Positions 1-11,396 of a stretch of DNA of 64,000 bases are shown here, one piece after another. Source of the DNA: Adenophora triphylla var. japonica (lineage: Eukaryota > Streptophyta > Magnoliopsida > Asterales > Campanulaceae). The stretch lies in NCBI GenBank assembly GCA_022495995.1, contig JAFEMH010001482.1, positions 1 through 64,000 of the forward strand, given 5' to 3'. The notes beneath the pieces were generated by a model. The model was not told the DNA's origin, made no database searches, and was given only the letters and a program-made list of their open reading frames with translations. The position numbers were made by a program, and so were the translations under genes. The stretch's first letter is position 1; the number at the start of each line of letters is the position of its first letter.

Positions 1-900
1 CCATTTCGTATCATTTTACACGAAATGTTATTCAACATTTCGTGTATATTTACACAAAATGAACCGGAATTGGAACTTTAATCTGTCACTTTGTAATTTA
101 TTGTCTCTTATTTGAATTTTTTGTAGGGACGTCAACGTATGACCGCTTCCAATGTAGAAAGAGAAAGTGCCGAGACGGCAGCTTAAGAAAGCTAAACGCC
201 GCCAAACAAAAACATGATAAAAATGATGAGCTCGAGACTGTGGTTGAGCCGGAGCACATTGAGAGTGAGCATACAGATGATGAGGCGGCCTCTGCTGGTC
301 ACGAGGATGTTACTGAGTCATCTTCATCTTCTGATTCTGATGCTACTGAGTCATCTTCTGATTTAGATGAGACGGCAGCAGGCGAAGCCGGCGCATGAGT
401 CGGATCCGATGACGCAGCGAGGGGAGGGAGGAGGAGGAGGCTACCCGGGTGGCTGAGGAAAAGGAAGGCACCTACACGCAAAGGAGAAAGAAGCATGTTA
501 CACCACGGGAGATAGGCCATAAGCATGAGTATCATTTGACTTATTGAGCCTTTTTTATTTGTATGTATGAATCATGAAGTTTTTATTGAGCCTTGTTAAA
601 AACTGTTTGGAAGTTTGGATGTGTGATGTGAAATATGGCAAAGTATACCATTTTTTATGATTTTTTTTTCAAGAAAGCTGTATTGGTCTTTGAATTTTTC
701 AGTTTTTATGTTTGGAAGTATGAATTATGCAGACTGTTTATTTCGTGTGAATATACACGAATTTTTCAGGTAATTTTCGTATGAAAATACACGAAATATT
801 TGTTAATATTTCGTGTAAATCTACACGAAATAACTCAATACATTTCGTGTATTTTCATACGAAACTTATCTGACAACGTCGTGTATAATCACACGAAACG
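1..900. repeat. Interspersed TTTCGTGT...ACACGAAA palindromes flanking an acidic exon
   Basis: At least seven imperfect palindromes of about 24 bp, with arms like ATTTCGTGT and ACACGAAAT around a 6-8 nt AT-rich spacer, lie at 3-26, 37-60, 740-763, 772-797, 808-831, 842-865 and 877-900. They are absent from 130-640, which holds a coding exon. Clustered short inverted repeats around a gene fragment are typical of subterminal regions of DNA transposons (CACTA or Mutator-like) or of element-specific regulatory sites. No terminal inverted repeat or target duplication could be fixed because the element starts outside the window. Confidence 0.6.
127..398 (+). CDS. 3'-terminal exon of an unidentified gene with an acidic S/D/E-rich tail (partial)
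   Basis: A T-rich tract ending in TTTTTTGTAG gives a plausible splice acceptor at 126. From codon 129 one frame stays open for 89 codons to TGA at 396-398. The product starts with a basic stretch (residues such as RKRKCRDGSLRK) and ends with a long acidic run rich in E, D and S (TESSSSSDSDATESSSDLDE). The upstream exons lie outside the window. The flanking palindromes suggest a transposon-borne gene. I do not recognise the family, and the strand and frame rest only on openness and composition. Confidence 0.45.
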
Positions 901-1532
901 TCCGCGTACGGGTGAGGACAGTTTTGTCAATTGTCCCCTTGCAAATAACATGCCTTGCAAATAACCGTGCCCCTTTTTCTACTATCCAATTATCTATACT
1001 CACAATACATCATCTTTTATTTTTCTCTTTAATTTTTATGCCAAGTAAAAATGTGCATATATTTTTGAGACTGAGGGAGTACTCTCTAAGATTATTGATT
1101 CGATCCTTTTCTTGTCTTTTAGAACATATTAATAAAAATAAAATAAAATAAAATAAAATTAAGTTACATGTCTTATATTAAAAACTAGTAAAAGTCCGTG
1201 TCCGAGGATACGTGTTTTTTTTTTAATTAATTTTTTTTTTTAAAAGGGCAAAATGGAAAAGAGACAACTTAGTGAGGGCAAAATGAGAAAGTTGACATAT
1301 GATAGACTGTTCATTCAACTGTAGACAGTACATTTCTTGTTTTATAATGTAGAGATAGATTATTATTTTTTGAGCTAATGTGAAAAATAGAAAATTAAAT
1401 TACATATCTTTACTTTGGAGTGTGTACCAAGATTATAAACGAGATATTTAACTAGTTACTATCAGAGTTGATTTCCGTCTGATTCTTTCTTTGTTCACTG
1501 CTCCCATTTTACATTACTGTGTGTTCTTCCTC

Positions 1533-1574
1533 TGTGTGTGTGTGTGTGTGTGTGCGCGCGAGAGAGAGAGAGAG
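1533..1574. repeat. Compound (TG)n(CG)n(AG)n microsatellite in the ROMO1 5' leader
   Basis: About 11 TG units pass into three CG units and then about seven AG units, ending one base before the ATG at 1576. It therefore sits in the probable 5' UTR and core promoter of the ROMO1-like gene. GA-rich leaders are common in plants; the alternating TG/CG part is Z-DNA-prone. Confidence 0.85.
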
Positions 1575-1575
1575 A

Positions 1576-4500
1576 ATGGCAAGGGATAGCTGTTTTACCA
1601 GAATAATCGCCGGCGTTGCAGTTGGCGGCGCTGTTGGAGGCGCCGTCGGTAAGTTTCTGTTTGTTTGCTTTCTTACTTTCTCGTCTCCTCTTTAAAACCC
1701 TAATTTTCAATCTGTTGATTATTCAGATCGGTTGAATCTCATTTATTATTCTTGTTCAATCACGAATTGGAAAAAGGGTTATCGGACTTTTGTTACTTCG
1801 ATTTTACTTGGTGTCAAGCATTGATTCTGTGATGAAATTATCCTAATTCAATATGCTTTAGAATATCTTGATTGCGTGTTTTGATGTGATGTAAATACAT
1901 CAGCAGAGTTTACCTACTGTAAGCTTATAGAAATCAAAAGCCTTTAACCTACCGTCAGGAACGAAGTGAGGATTGTAATGAAACGGGTCAAAATCAAGCT
2001 TCTAAAAAGTGATAGTCGGTGGACTCGGGCCTAGCGCCTAGGGGCCTAAGCAGGGCCTAGGCGGGGCCGAGAAATTAGACAAATTTTGCATATACTCCCT
2101 CCGTCCCGCTAGTAATTGCACAGTTACTGTTTACGCGTGAATTAAGGAAAAAAATAATGGAGAAAATGTTGTGAGTATGAAAAGTGAGGTTGGAGAGAGA
2201 AATTGGGGTAGGAAATAGTGATTTGATTGGTGTAGAGCATGTTATGCAGCTCTGAAGTAGAGCATGTTATGCAGAGATTACAGATTTATTGATAGTTAAT
2301 TAGTCCAATTTCTCACTATTCAGATAAGGTGGTAGATGTAAGTGAAAAGGCTAATGATGTTAGAACCGGTTGTCGATTAATGGTTTCAATTTCACACAGA
2401 AGTATTCACTTATATTTGATTTTTTCTGGTTGTTGGAAACATGCAGATACATAGGTTCATTTGTTATTATGGCATGGATATATTACGGAAGTGAAACCTT
2501 GCATTTCTATCAGCTATTAGCGTTTCCTTTTTGGGAATGACTTCCCCACATAGATGGTGTATCAATGTATCTTTGTGCGGCTTTTTATTATTACGTGTGT
2601 CTCTAAACATATACCCTCTTTACAGTGTTTACTGCTAGAGATATACAGTTTACTTCTAGAGATATGGAATTCTTGTTGACATTGATTTGATGTACATAGG
2701 GTTGTCTCACGCCGAGATGCTAAGGTTAGGGGTGTGTCTCTCTAAAATTTTCCCTCCTTCCCTCCCGACTCCTCTAACATTGCCAAGATTTTTACCCCCT
2801 GATGTCTATAGTCTCACACTCAAGGATCCTGCCCCCCTCTCTCTCCCCCTCATCCAAATCTGTGGCGAAGCTGAAGAACCTTTTTACATTTTTTTGGTCG
2901 TTGTAAATCTGAATCTATTTTGAAATAAGATCTACCCCTCCCCCCTTTCTCTCTCTTTTTCCAAAGAATTATGTCTAGATTTACTCTTAAAGTGTATTTG
3001 TTTTGTTTAAATTGTTGATTATGATATTGTTTTCTGAATCATGTTTATTATGAAAATTTTGGATGATTTGATATTATTTAGACGATTGCAAAACTATTGT
3101 TGTGAAACTGAGGGCTATTAGTGATGATAGTAATAGTATTATGGTTGTTGGTGGACTGGTGTTGGTGGTGGTGGCAGTTTTATTACTGGTGGTGGTGAGA
3201 GGAAGCTGGTTGCTTTGGATTTTATCATAGTTTTGAGAATGAGATCTGTCTATTGATGTTTAATTTTGCAGCGGGTGGCCGATGGTGGAAAACTGGGGGT
3301 GGTGATTATGGTTATGGTGAAGATCTGAACGTGCTGGTGGTGTTACTTGTAAATTTCAATTTGTTGTAGTGGGATAGTGGTGAAGCGGTGGTTCTGGTGG
3401 CGATGGCGGTAATGTGGGTACTGAGATGACAGTGAGCTAAAAGGAAGTGGAAGTGTAAGATGCGAAGAGTGGACTACCGAATATATCCTTTAAAATAAGT
3501 CATTTAACTGGAAAAACTTGACGGAGTAGTGAAAGTGACCATGGACTCAAAAATTAAAATGTGCTAGGATGAAAAAAGAGTTCAGTGATCAAATCTAGAA
3601 AAGTAAATACTTAGTTTTTTTAGTTTTTTTTTTTTTTTCAATTAAAAGCTCAACTGCTGTGTTGCAGCATTTTGCTTAGCTATTTGGGTTCTTATTAGTT
3701 TGGTTTATGATTCTTTAACAAGTTTAAGATGTGAAGATGCTACTAGAAAGAGCTCATTACAACCGTGTATAATTACAAAGTTTGGACAAACATAAGGAAA
3801 TAAATTCATAAACCAAATTTACTTCCTTGCAAATGACTAAAATTGCACGATGTACAAAACCTTGAAAAAAGTTCGTTCTATACTTTGAGTTTATCTCATG
3901 TATAGTATGAGCAATGTATAGAATGGCAAAATGTAATGAAGAGTTTTTAATTACCTAATTATTTTTGAAGATTGTTCTTGAAAAACAAAGCTGCTGTTCT
4001 TTCGTTTGTATTTTATTTGTTATTACTATTTTTTCATAACTATTTAAAGACCTACCCGCAAACTAGTGTGTCTCTATTGTAACATGTGAAAAGCACACTT
4101 TACCACCAAACTAACGGTTCGTTGTGGTTCTGCAATTCATGCTCTCTGAATTTCAGTTGTTGCACACCTGAGTCATAACATTGCTCATATGAACTTATAA
4201 AGCCTGTCTTGGCTTGACTCGTGCTGGATTCAAATGGAGCTCAAACATGATTTTGGCTTGAGGCATTATTGAGTCCAACTCAAGTTCGCTCTAATAAGCT
4301 CATTAATCACAGAATACCTGCTTGCACTTCTTCTCTTTACCCAAGGAGTCTGCTTTCTCTACTAAAAAGTTAACATGGGCATGTGATCGTACACATTTCT
4401 TCTGTTTTAGGTGTTCAATTTGATTTTTTTTCTAAGGATACCATGACCTCTTATGATTTTACTAGACTAGTATATAACTACATATACATATATATATGTA

Positions 4501-7500
4501 ATTATTATAGAAGCTATTTGTCTCGACTTAGGCTGAAGCTCGGCTCATTGCGTTGCTGTCATCATCTCAACTAGGATCTAAATCTTGTGCTGCATTATAG
4601 AATCTTCTAGGCTTCTACCTTATCTAGAGACCATTATTATTTATCCACATTGATGAATCCAGAACTGGTTTATTTTAAATAGTCCCCTTTGTACTCGGAG
4701 CTGGATTCATTAACTTTAAATTCTGGCATCTCTTCAATTACGATGAGTTCCTACTGAAGATTCAAGTAAGCAGCCAACATAACCTTGAGTGATACAGAAC
4801 CAAGTTTAAGAACTTTATGCTTGAATGATAATAGTTCAAACCTTTTCTTACTCTTCTTGAGGGTGAATTAACTTTTTCCTTTTTCTGCAATTACAGTCTG
4901 ATTCATATGTTCATCTGCAGGTGCTGTATATGGAACTTATGGAGCTATTAGGTTGAAGGTACTTCCTTTACCCCATTCTTGAAGCTCTTCAGCATTTAGG
5001 TCTGAAGTCTTGCAAATTATATTGTTTGCTAATGTTAATTTGTTCAAACTTCAAAGGAGCTACTCAAGGTTGGATTTTATTTATGTACGTACTTCCATTT
5101 GATGGTTTTCATTTTGTCATAGTCTTGAGTATGCCATATCTGAAAGCATGTCTTTTTTAAAGTTGCGGTTTCTACTTTCTTTTTACTTGATGCATAAAAA
5201 CTAGTTGTAGCTAATCATATTGATATTCTCAACTCATTACTCATCCTTTTCCCAAAGCAGTTTTCAGAGACGTAGTTGTAATAATAGTTTCGTTATAAGT
5301 CCCATGATTTTGACGTTGATCATTAAAAATACTCTATTCGTCCCGAAATGACTGTCCATTTTTTTTGTAACTTTTTGTCCCAAAATGACTGTTCAATTTA
5401 TAAGAAAATTTAGTAATCCCTCAATATTTACTTATATGCGACAAGGTTACAAGTAGATGTAAAGAGGATAGTTAACTCATATTTGCTTCTAAAATTGCTT
5501 AAAAGTCTGACCTTTTCAGTATGTCCCTTAAACTATAACTACAATCTTTATGGGTCACAGGGAGTGATTATTTTTCGTCCCAATATTTTTAAGCATGAAC
5601 ATGTGCAGCTTGCAATGTGCTTAATCTTTGAATTTTGTTTGCATGGTCATAAGATATGATAGTGCTTTTCCCGGTCAAAGTAAGCTAAGGGAATTAATAT
5701 TTATTTTGAAGCTTTATTTCTTCTGTAAGTTGATGGAGGAGAAGAGCCACCTTATAAGCATGAACATGTGCAGCTTGCAATGTGCTTAATCTTTGAAGCT
5801 TTTCAATATATATATATATAGAAAAAGGAGAAAAATCAACCCCCATCACCCACATGAATTTTTGCCCTCCACTCCGGTCTTTTCAACACCATATTATCAT
5901 CCTATCTCAATAAACTCATGTCGTTTTCAATCACCCTTATCCAAGTTTTCTTAGGTTTCCCTACTTCTCACAATTTTATCACTTCTCCATTCTTATACCT
6001 TTTAACCGGTGCTTCACTTGGTCTCCGTCTCACATGACCAAACCAACTTAGACGATTTTCACTCGGTGCCATATATCAGTGCATACCTAATTGCCGTGTG
6101 TTTTTCCTTTAATCTATGTGGCATACCAGGATCACATTGAAATCTTGTGGCAGTCTTCCACTTCAACCAACTTGCTTTAATCCTGTGAGCCACATTTCCC
6201 TCCAATTCTCCATCTTTTTGGATAATAGATCCAAGATAGCGAAAAATCAAAAGCTTGGACAATCTTCCGGTCAATTGTGATCACCCTTGGACTCCATGTT
6301 TTCAACTTTGCTAAACTTACGCTCCAAATGTTCAGTCTTGCTTCTGCTTAGTCTAAAACCTCGAGTTTCAAAGTTTGTCTCCACAATTTCAACTTTCTTT
6401 CAACACCCTCTTTTGTTTCGTCAATCAGGACAATGTCATATGCGAACAACGTACACCATGTTATATTATCTTGGTTTGACCTCGTCAGTTCATCCATTAT
6501 AATAGCAAAGGGAAAGAGATTAATTGCAGAACCTTGATGCACTCCGATTGTAATAAGGAACTCTTGTGTCTTTCCAACATTAGTCCGGACACTAGTACTA
6601 ACTCCATTATACATGTCATTGATGATGTAAACATATTTCTTTGAAACACATTTCTTTGTTAAAATCCACCAAAGTATCTCTCCTAGTACTATATCATACG
6701 CCCTTTCCATGTCAATGAACAACATATGCAAATATTTCTTTTTAACCCGATATCTCTCTATGGTTTGTATTAAAAGATAGATTGCCTCCATAGTCGATCT
6801 TACGGGCATAAATCCAAATTGGTTATCCGAAATCTTCACAATTTTCCTTGGTCTTTGTTCAACCACTTGTTTTCAAAGTTTCATAGTATGACTCATTAGT
6901 TTGATCCCTCGATAGTTGGCATAATCTTGGACATCACCTTTGTTCTTGTTCAAAAGAATCGAAGAACTTTTCCTCCACTCCGTTGACATTGTGTTACTTC
7001 TACATATCTTGTTGAATAGTGTTGTTAACCATTCTATTACCCGCTCCCCAAAACATCTCCAAACTTCAATGAGTATGCCATCCGGTCCTACGGCTTTCTT
7101 CAATCCTATCTTTTTTATTGCCATTTTCAACTCTTTTGAATTCGGGGCATTTACCAAAAACTACTTTTGAAAGATGGATATTACAAAAAATCTCACACAA
7201 GTTAGATTTTACAAAAAACTCTTTGAATATTACAAAAAAAACTACTTTTTTTTTGCGTTTATCTGTCAAATAACTAATAAATGCATTTATTAGTTATAAA
7301 CAACTGTTTATCAGTGATAAATGCATTTATCAGTGAATTAACCAAAAAATCAAGCACAAAATACTCTTTAAAAAAACTGATAAATGAATTTATCAGTTAT
7401 AAACAACTAATTTATCAGTTATTTTAACTGAAAAGGCAAAAAAAATTTTAAATTTTTTTTTTAAAAAAGAAAGAAAGAAAAGAAAAGTAGTTTTTTGTAA

Positions 7501-10500
7501 TATCACAACTTACATGTTTTTTTGTAATAACATCTTTTTGAGGCAGTTTTTGGTAAAAACTCCTTTGAATTCTCCGCATATAATCCAGATTAACCATACT
7601 CGAAGTGATATTTAAATCTCCAATATCCTGCTCTTGATCATCATCGAACAAGATATCAAAGTACGACCTCCATATATCCTTTTTATCTCCTTATCCTCGA
7701 CGAGAACTTTTTGGTCTACACCATTCACACATTCATCCCTCCCAATTTCTTGTGTCCTTTTATCCCTATACGAGCAAGTATATAGATGTCCTTTTCCCCT
7801 TTTTTTGTATCAAATCTAGCATTAAACTCTTGATTCACCTTTGCTCTCGCCTCTTTTATTGCTTCCTTTGTTTTTTTTTCTAGCCTCCTTATATTTCTCA
7901 TAGTTCTCATCGCTCCTACATTTTTCAATAATTTGTAGCATTATTGCTTGCTTTACTTACTCGTTCCACCATGATCTGTCCTTACTTGGTGGCATGTTTC
8001 CTTTAGATTCTCCAAAGAATTCTTTCGCTATCTCCTTTATGGTACGCTCTATTTTAATCCAAGTCGAATCTATATCCATATTCATATTCTCGAACCAAAT
8101 ACCAGTATTGGTCATTTTAGCCAAAAATCTTTGTTGGTTCTCCCCATGAAGCCTCCACCACTTTATTCTCGGGTTTACTCATGGCTTTCTGTTCCTTGAA
8201 ATTCCCCTACTTCGAAAATGTGTTGAGTTGCTGTACTCTCGCCCGGGATAACCTTGCAATCTGTGTAACTCTTTCTAAAATCATTTCTTGCTAAGAAGAA
8301 GACCTCTGACTCACATTGCCTACCTTCCTATACGTCACCAAGTGAGATTGTCTTATCTTGAACCAGGTGCTCAATACTTGAGTCATATGACATCGTAAAA
8401 TCCAGATACAATTTCCTGCTCCATTCCTCTCCATTTCTGCCCTTAAATCTTTTTTGAATTCCAAAGCTTAAAGCCCCACTGATATATTTCTCCTGCTTTC
8501 TCTCCAACCCACTTAGTTTCTTGTAAACTTATTATGTGAGTCTTTCTCCTCCTATTAACCTCCACCATTTCTGCTGATCTCCCTATCAAAATAGTCAAGT
8601 TCCAAAGCGAACCCCACTACTCTTACCCCTCCCATAGACTAGCTTATTTACCCGCACCCGTCCGCAATATGTGAACCCTTGCATATTTGACACCACCCTC
8701 GGGTGCCGGGGTGGCACGTCCCTTACGGGCGCCGACCTAGCAACCTTTGAATACTTTTCACTACACCCAAGTCTAAGAAGTGCAGCGCGTCGTTGATGAG
8801 GGAACTCTTCAACGATATTCATATTTTGATTCATGTCATGATAATGTGACAAAGTTTTACGCTGTCTGTCATATGCCTACCACAACCCTCATCCTTTATC
8901 CTGGCTTGGGACAGGCAATGATAAATTCTTGGCGGATTATCTTTTCACAACACTCTTTATCTTTAAATTTCTCATGTGAGCCAAGAGATTGCATTTTGTA
9001 TAATTTATATCTTCTATGTGGATGATCATGATTCTGAGGAGTTTGTAGTCTTACTTGATTTCCTTTCGCCAATGACAAGTGAACTTGCTTTTAGATTCTA
9101 CTGCACTGACAGATTTACATGCTCTATTACAAAGCTTTCCCTCAGATTCTGTGCTCTGGTCAGAGTGAATCCTGTGTCCATCTTTTCCTTCATTAACCTG
9201 GGTTATGCATGGCAGGTCCGTATACAACAACAACTAAGTCTTAGTCACAAAATGATTTGGGGTCGGCTAATAATATTGTGAATCGTCGTATGGTATCGTC
9301 AAAGAAAAGAGGTGGGGAAAAAAGATTAAAAAAATAAAATAAAAATTTGAAAGCTAAGAAGAATTTTAAAAGAAGAAATAGGTGGGAAGAAATTTTGGAA
9401 AACATTTAGAAAAATAAGTATAATTAAAAAATCAAATCCCATCATCAACATGAATTTCCGTTCTCTTCAACACCATATTTTATTCGATCCCTAGTACACC
9501 CATATCGCTTTCAATCACCCTTATCCATGTTTCTCAGGCCTTCCCCTCCCCCTCACGACCTCACCATCTCACACTTCTCCACTCTCCAGGCAGCCTCTTA
9601 ACCGCTCCTTTTAACCGGTGTATCACTTGGTCTCCAGTCTCACATGACCAAAGTTCAAACCACCTTACCTTAGGCGATTCTCCCCCACTTAAATGGGTTT
9701 TGGTCAGACAGTGACATGTCATATTTTTGGAGATGTGTGATCGTTGTAAATTAGAGTAGGAGAATTTTTCGGGAGAGATTTTTATCTTTTCTCTTCTAGA
9801 GGAGAGGAGTCAGTTTCTCAATTCTTTATGGTCGTCTGCTTTGGGCACTTTCAGAGGGTGGTAATGATGGGTTTGAGTTGGGATGAAGAACAATCCTCCA
9901 TTAGTTGCTGTAATTTGTTGTGCCCTCTTGTTGTCTTTTGCAGTTCACTTAGTCTTTCTCTTGTTTCATTATTTTTTGGTGGACGGCTCATCTGCCTGCT
10001 ACTGTCTCATTCTCTGTCATTTAACAAATTCTTTTTTAACCGATAATAATAGTAATAGCAATTATAAGGAAGTGGATAAGTCTACCTATAAATCAAAGAA
10101 AAAGGAAATGTAGTTTAGGTGAAATAACAAACACCCTACACGCTTCCTATATCTGTTGAGATCTGTGACAAGTCAAAAACCACAAATTCAGTGACTTCAT
10201 TGGCAGCAAAGGAAAGTGAAATATAAACCCTTCCAATTCTGGTTTTGATGCTTGGTTTGTGTATACTCCCTCCGTCCCATTTCAAGCTTCACTTTTTGCC
10301 AAAATGGATGTCTCGTTAAAAGCTTTACCTTTCCTAAAATGGCAAAAAATCTTTACTATTTCACCCACTAATTCTCTCCTATTTCACTATTATAGTCACA
10401 ACACTTTTCAAATTTACTATTTTCTCCACTCATTCTCTCTACACTCACAACATTTTTTCCACTTACCTTTTTCCTTAATTTGCGTGATTTGAAAAAAGTG

Positions 10501-10987
10501 TGAACCATGGAGTGGGACGGAGGGAGTATTTATTTATATGGAGTGGGGGAAATCCATTTTTTTGTTTTTGTTTTTCCTTCTTTTTTAATACGTGTCCACA
10601 TGCAGACCTGATATACCACACCGAACATCACATTTATCAAGTACTGAAAAACCGCAAATTAGACAAATAAAGTTCATTTAGCTTCTTAATAGCAAGAATA
10701 CTTGTAGTTGTAGATATGATGTGGGTCCCGAATAGTATTGGTGCGAACCCCGGATATTAAAGAATTTTTTACCTTTGATAGAATCATTTCATGTTTTTTT
10801 TCTACACACTTGAAGTATTTAGCATGTGTTAAAAACACTAAAAATGGTTGGGTTGTGGTGGCATGCAAATGCAATGCAGGTTCCAGGGCTGATGAAAATA
10901 AGGTACATTGGACAATCCACAGTTGGGAGTGCTGCCATTTTTGGTCTTTTTCTAGGTGCTGGGAGTTTGATCCACTGTGGCAAGTAA
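1576..10987 (+). CDS. ROMO1: ROMO1-like mitochondrial inner-membrane protein, 3 exons, 72 aa
   Basis: Exons are 1576-1648, 4921-4958 and 10880-10987. All junctions are GT-AG and the phases fit: 73 nt, 38 nt, then 108 nt including TAA. The protein starts MARDSCF, has a glycine/alanine-rich helix (AGVAVGGAVGGAVGAVYGTYG), then VPGLMKIRYIGQSTVGSAA, a second glycine-rich hydrophobic segment and C-terminal HCGK. This is the plant reactive oxygen species modulator 1 (ROMO1/Mgr2) pattern, and 72 aa is about the family size. In animals and yeast the family sits in the mitochondrial inner membrane and affects ROS output and the TIM23 translocase. No coding damage is visible although intron 2 (about 5.9 kb) carries several transposons. 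None of the exons is a long single ORF, so the gene is easily missed. Confidence 0.92.
1649..4920 (+). other. ROMO1: ROMO1 intron 1 (3.3 kb)
   Basis: The intron runs from GTAAGT at 1649 to CTGCAG ending at 4920. It contains a CCTAGG-rich patch (2028-2068), a truncated Stowaway-type end (2095-2240), a short duplication of TAGAGCATGTTATGCAG near 2235-2275, and GGT/GTG-rich sequence at 3140-3200 and 3350-3420. No exon with consistent splice phase was seen inside. The rest is AT-rich and featureless to the eye. Confidence 0.75.
2095..2240. mobile_element. Truncated Stowaway-like MITE end
   Basis: It starts with TA then CTCCCTCCGTCCCGCTAG. The internal sequence (ACAGTTACTGTTT, AATTAAGGAAAAAATAATG, ATGTTGTGAGT) matches the reverse complement of the right part of the MITE at 17967-18239, so the two belong to one family. 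The matching right TIR is missing, so this is a one-ended remnant. Confidence 0.65.
5332..5564. mobile_element. Degenerate Stowaway-like MITE
   Basis: Left end CTCTATTCGTCCCGAAATGA follows TA. The right end near 5551-5564 reads, in reverse complement, TCACTCCCTGTGACCCATAA. Internally it repeats 'tcccaaaatgactgttc', typical of this MITE group. The TIRs have drifted, so the borders are approximate. Confidence 0.55.
5590..5797 (+). repeat. 43-bp direct repeat flanking the 3' side of the LINE insertion
   Basis: The stretch starting TTAAGCATGAACATG at 5590-5632 recurs at 5755-5797 almost unchanged (through TTAATCTTTGAA), 165 bp apart. The second copy lies just before the (TA)n tract where the LINE begins. 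It could be a local duplication associated with the insertion. Confidence 0.8.
5821..8770 (-). mobile_element. RTE-clade LINE, 5'-truncated and decayed, antisense in ROMO1 intron 2
   Basis: Read on the minus strand, the reverse transcriptase is recognisable in pieces: GPDGILIEVWR at 6873-7157 (RT palm entry, 'NYRGIKLMSHTMKL'), then QFGFMPVRSTMEAIYLL, LFIDMERAYD and the catalytic region FAYDIVLIDETKEGVE at 6348-6866 (first Asp of the usual FADD replaced by Tyr), then RYLGSIIQKDGE and HRIKASWLKWKTA at 6059-6274. This is the plant RTE-type RT. The endonuclease half (about 7573-8770) is present only as broken frames. The 3' end abuts a (TA)n tract at 5807-5820. A 420-bp MITE interrupts it. It is dead: frameshifts plus a YDD-like active-site change. 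Confidence 0.85.
7144..7563. mobile_element. Mutator-like MITE nested in the LINE (9-bp TSD)
   Basis: The 9-bp target duplication TTTGAATTC sits at 7135-7143 and 7564-7572. Terminal repeats are GGGGCATTTACCAAAAACT on the left and, in reverse complement, AGGAGTTTTTACCAAAAACT on the right, continuing imperfectly to AAAGATG. A 9-bp TSD and G-rich TIRs are the signature of MULEs. The 420-bp interior is non-coding, with several GATAAATGCATTTATCA-type palindromes (7280-7410). Removing it and one TSD restores LINE continuity. Confidence 0.82.
9225..9690 (-). mobile_element. 3' stub of a second RTE LINE
   Basis: The left edge reads CAACAACAACTAAGTCTTAG followed by AAAATGATTTGGGGTCGGCT, the reverse complement of the usual plant RTE 3' terminus ending in TTG repeats. 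From 9440 to 9690 it resembles the 3' part of the LINE at 5850-6060 (CTTTCAATCACCCTTATCCA, CGGTGTATCACTTGGTCTCC). It lacks any RT, so it is a short 5'-truncated insertion. Confidence 0.75.
10266..10526. mobile_element. Stowaway MITE (Tc1/mariner type), intact ends
   Basis: TIRs are CTCCCTCCGTCCCATTTCAA on the left and, in reverse complement, CTCCCTCCGTCCCACTCCAT on the right, flanked by TA on both sides (10264-10265, 10527-10528). Length 261 bp. It has no coding capacity and would need a mariner transposase in trans. Confidence 0.9.
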
Positions 10988-11000
10988 TGCTGAGCTCTTT

Positions 11001-11080
11001 TGTGGACTTTTTAGCAATTAATTTGTCATCTAGATGAGGTTGTGGACTTTTTAGCAATTAATTTGTCATCTATATGAGGT
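11001..11080 (+). repeat. 40-bp tandem duplication just after the ROMO1 stop codon
   Basis: Two adjacent 40-bp units starting TGTGGACTTTTTAGCAATTA occupy 11001-11040 and 11041-11080 and differ at one base (TAGATG versus TATATG). They lie 13 bases after the TAA, in the probable 3' UTR. Confidence 0.92.
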
Positions 11081-11168
11081 TTTGCTTTTCTTGACTAGTA
11101 TAAAAATGTTGAATTGAATATACATAGTTTTTTTTTCCAGCATATATCTCCATTATCCTGCTGTATTA

Positions 11169-11395
11169 CTCCCTCTGGTTCAAAATATTTGTCGCTTTTC
11201 GATAATTTTTTTGGTTTATAATAATTGTCGTTTTGGTTCAAAAGCATTCTATTTCCTATTTTACACTTATATTGGAATTTGTTTCACTTTATTAATTAAT
11301 TTATTTAATGAGAAGAGTAATGTAGAAGAGAGCTGCAATAATTAAGGATAATAAATAAGAATAAAATTGGTGCTACATCATTATCATTAAGTTGT
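11169..11395. mobile_element. Stowaway-like MITE end, right border unclear
   Basis: TA then CTCCCTCTGGTTCAAAATAT starts at 11169. The sequence 'aattgtcgttttggttcaaaa' inside repeats the start motif. The right side runs directly into the next MITE at 11397 with no clear matching TIR, so only the left end is well supported. Confidence 0.5.
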
Positions 11396-11396
11396 A

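Larger units (their letters stand above)
4959..10879 (+). other. ROMO1: ROMO1 intron 2 (5.9 kb), transposon-filled
   Basis: The intron runs from GTACTT at 4959 to an acceptor ending ATGCAG at 10879. It carries a Stowaway-like MITE (5332-5564), a 43-bp direct repeat (5590-5632 and 5755-5797), an antisense RTE LINE with its own MITE (5821-8770), a LINE 3' stub (9225-9690) and a canonical Stowaway MITE (10266-10526). Confidence 0.85.

Noticed and set aside
4383..4574. 63-codon frame in ROMO1 intron 1
   Set aside because: Low-complexity, Tyr/Ile-rich from TATA repeats, no conserved motif, inside a well-supported intron.
10686..11057. 123-codon minus-strand frame across ROMO1 exon 3
   Set aside because: Antisense shadow; the plus strand encodes the conserved ROMO1 C-terminus with a valid acceptor at 10879.
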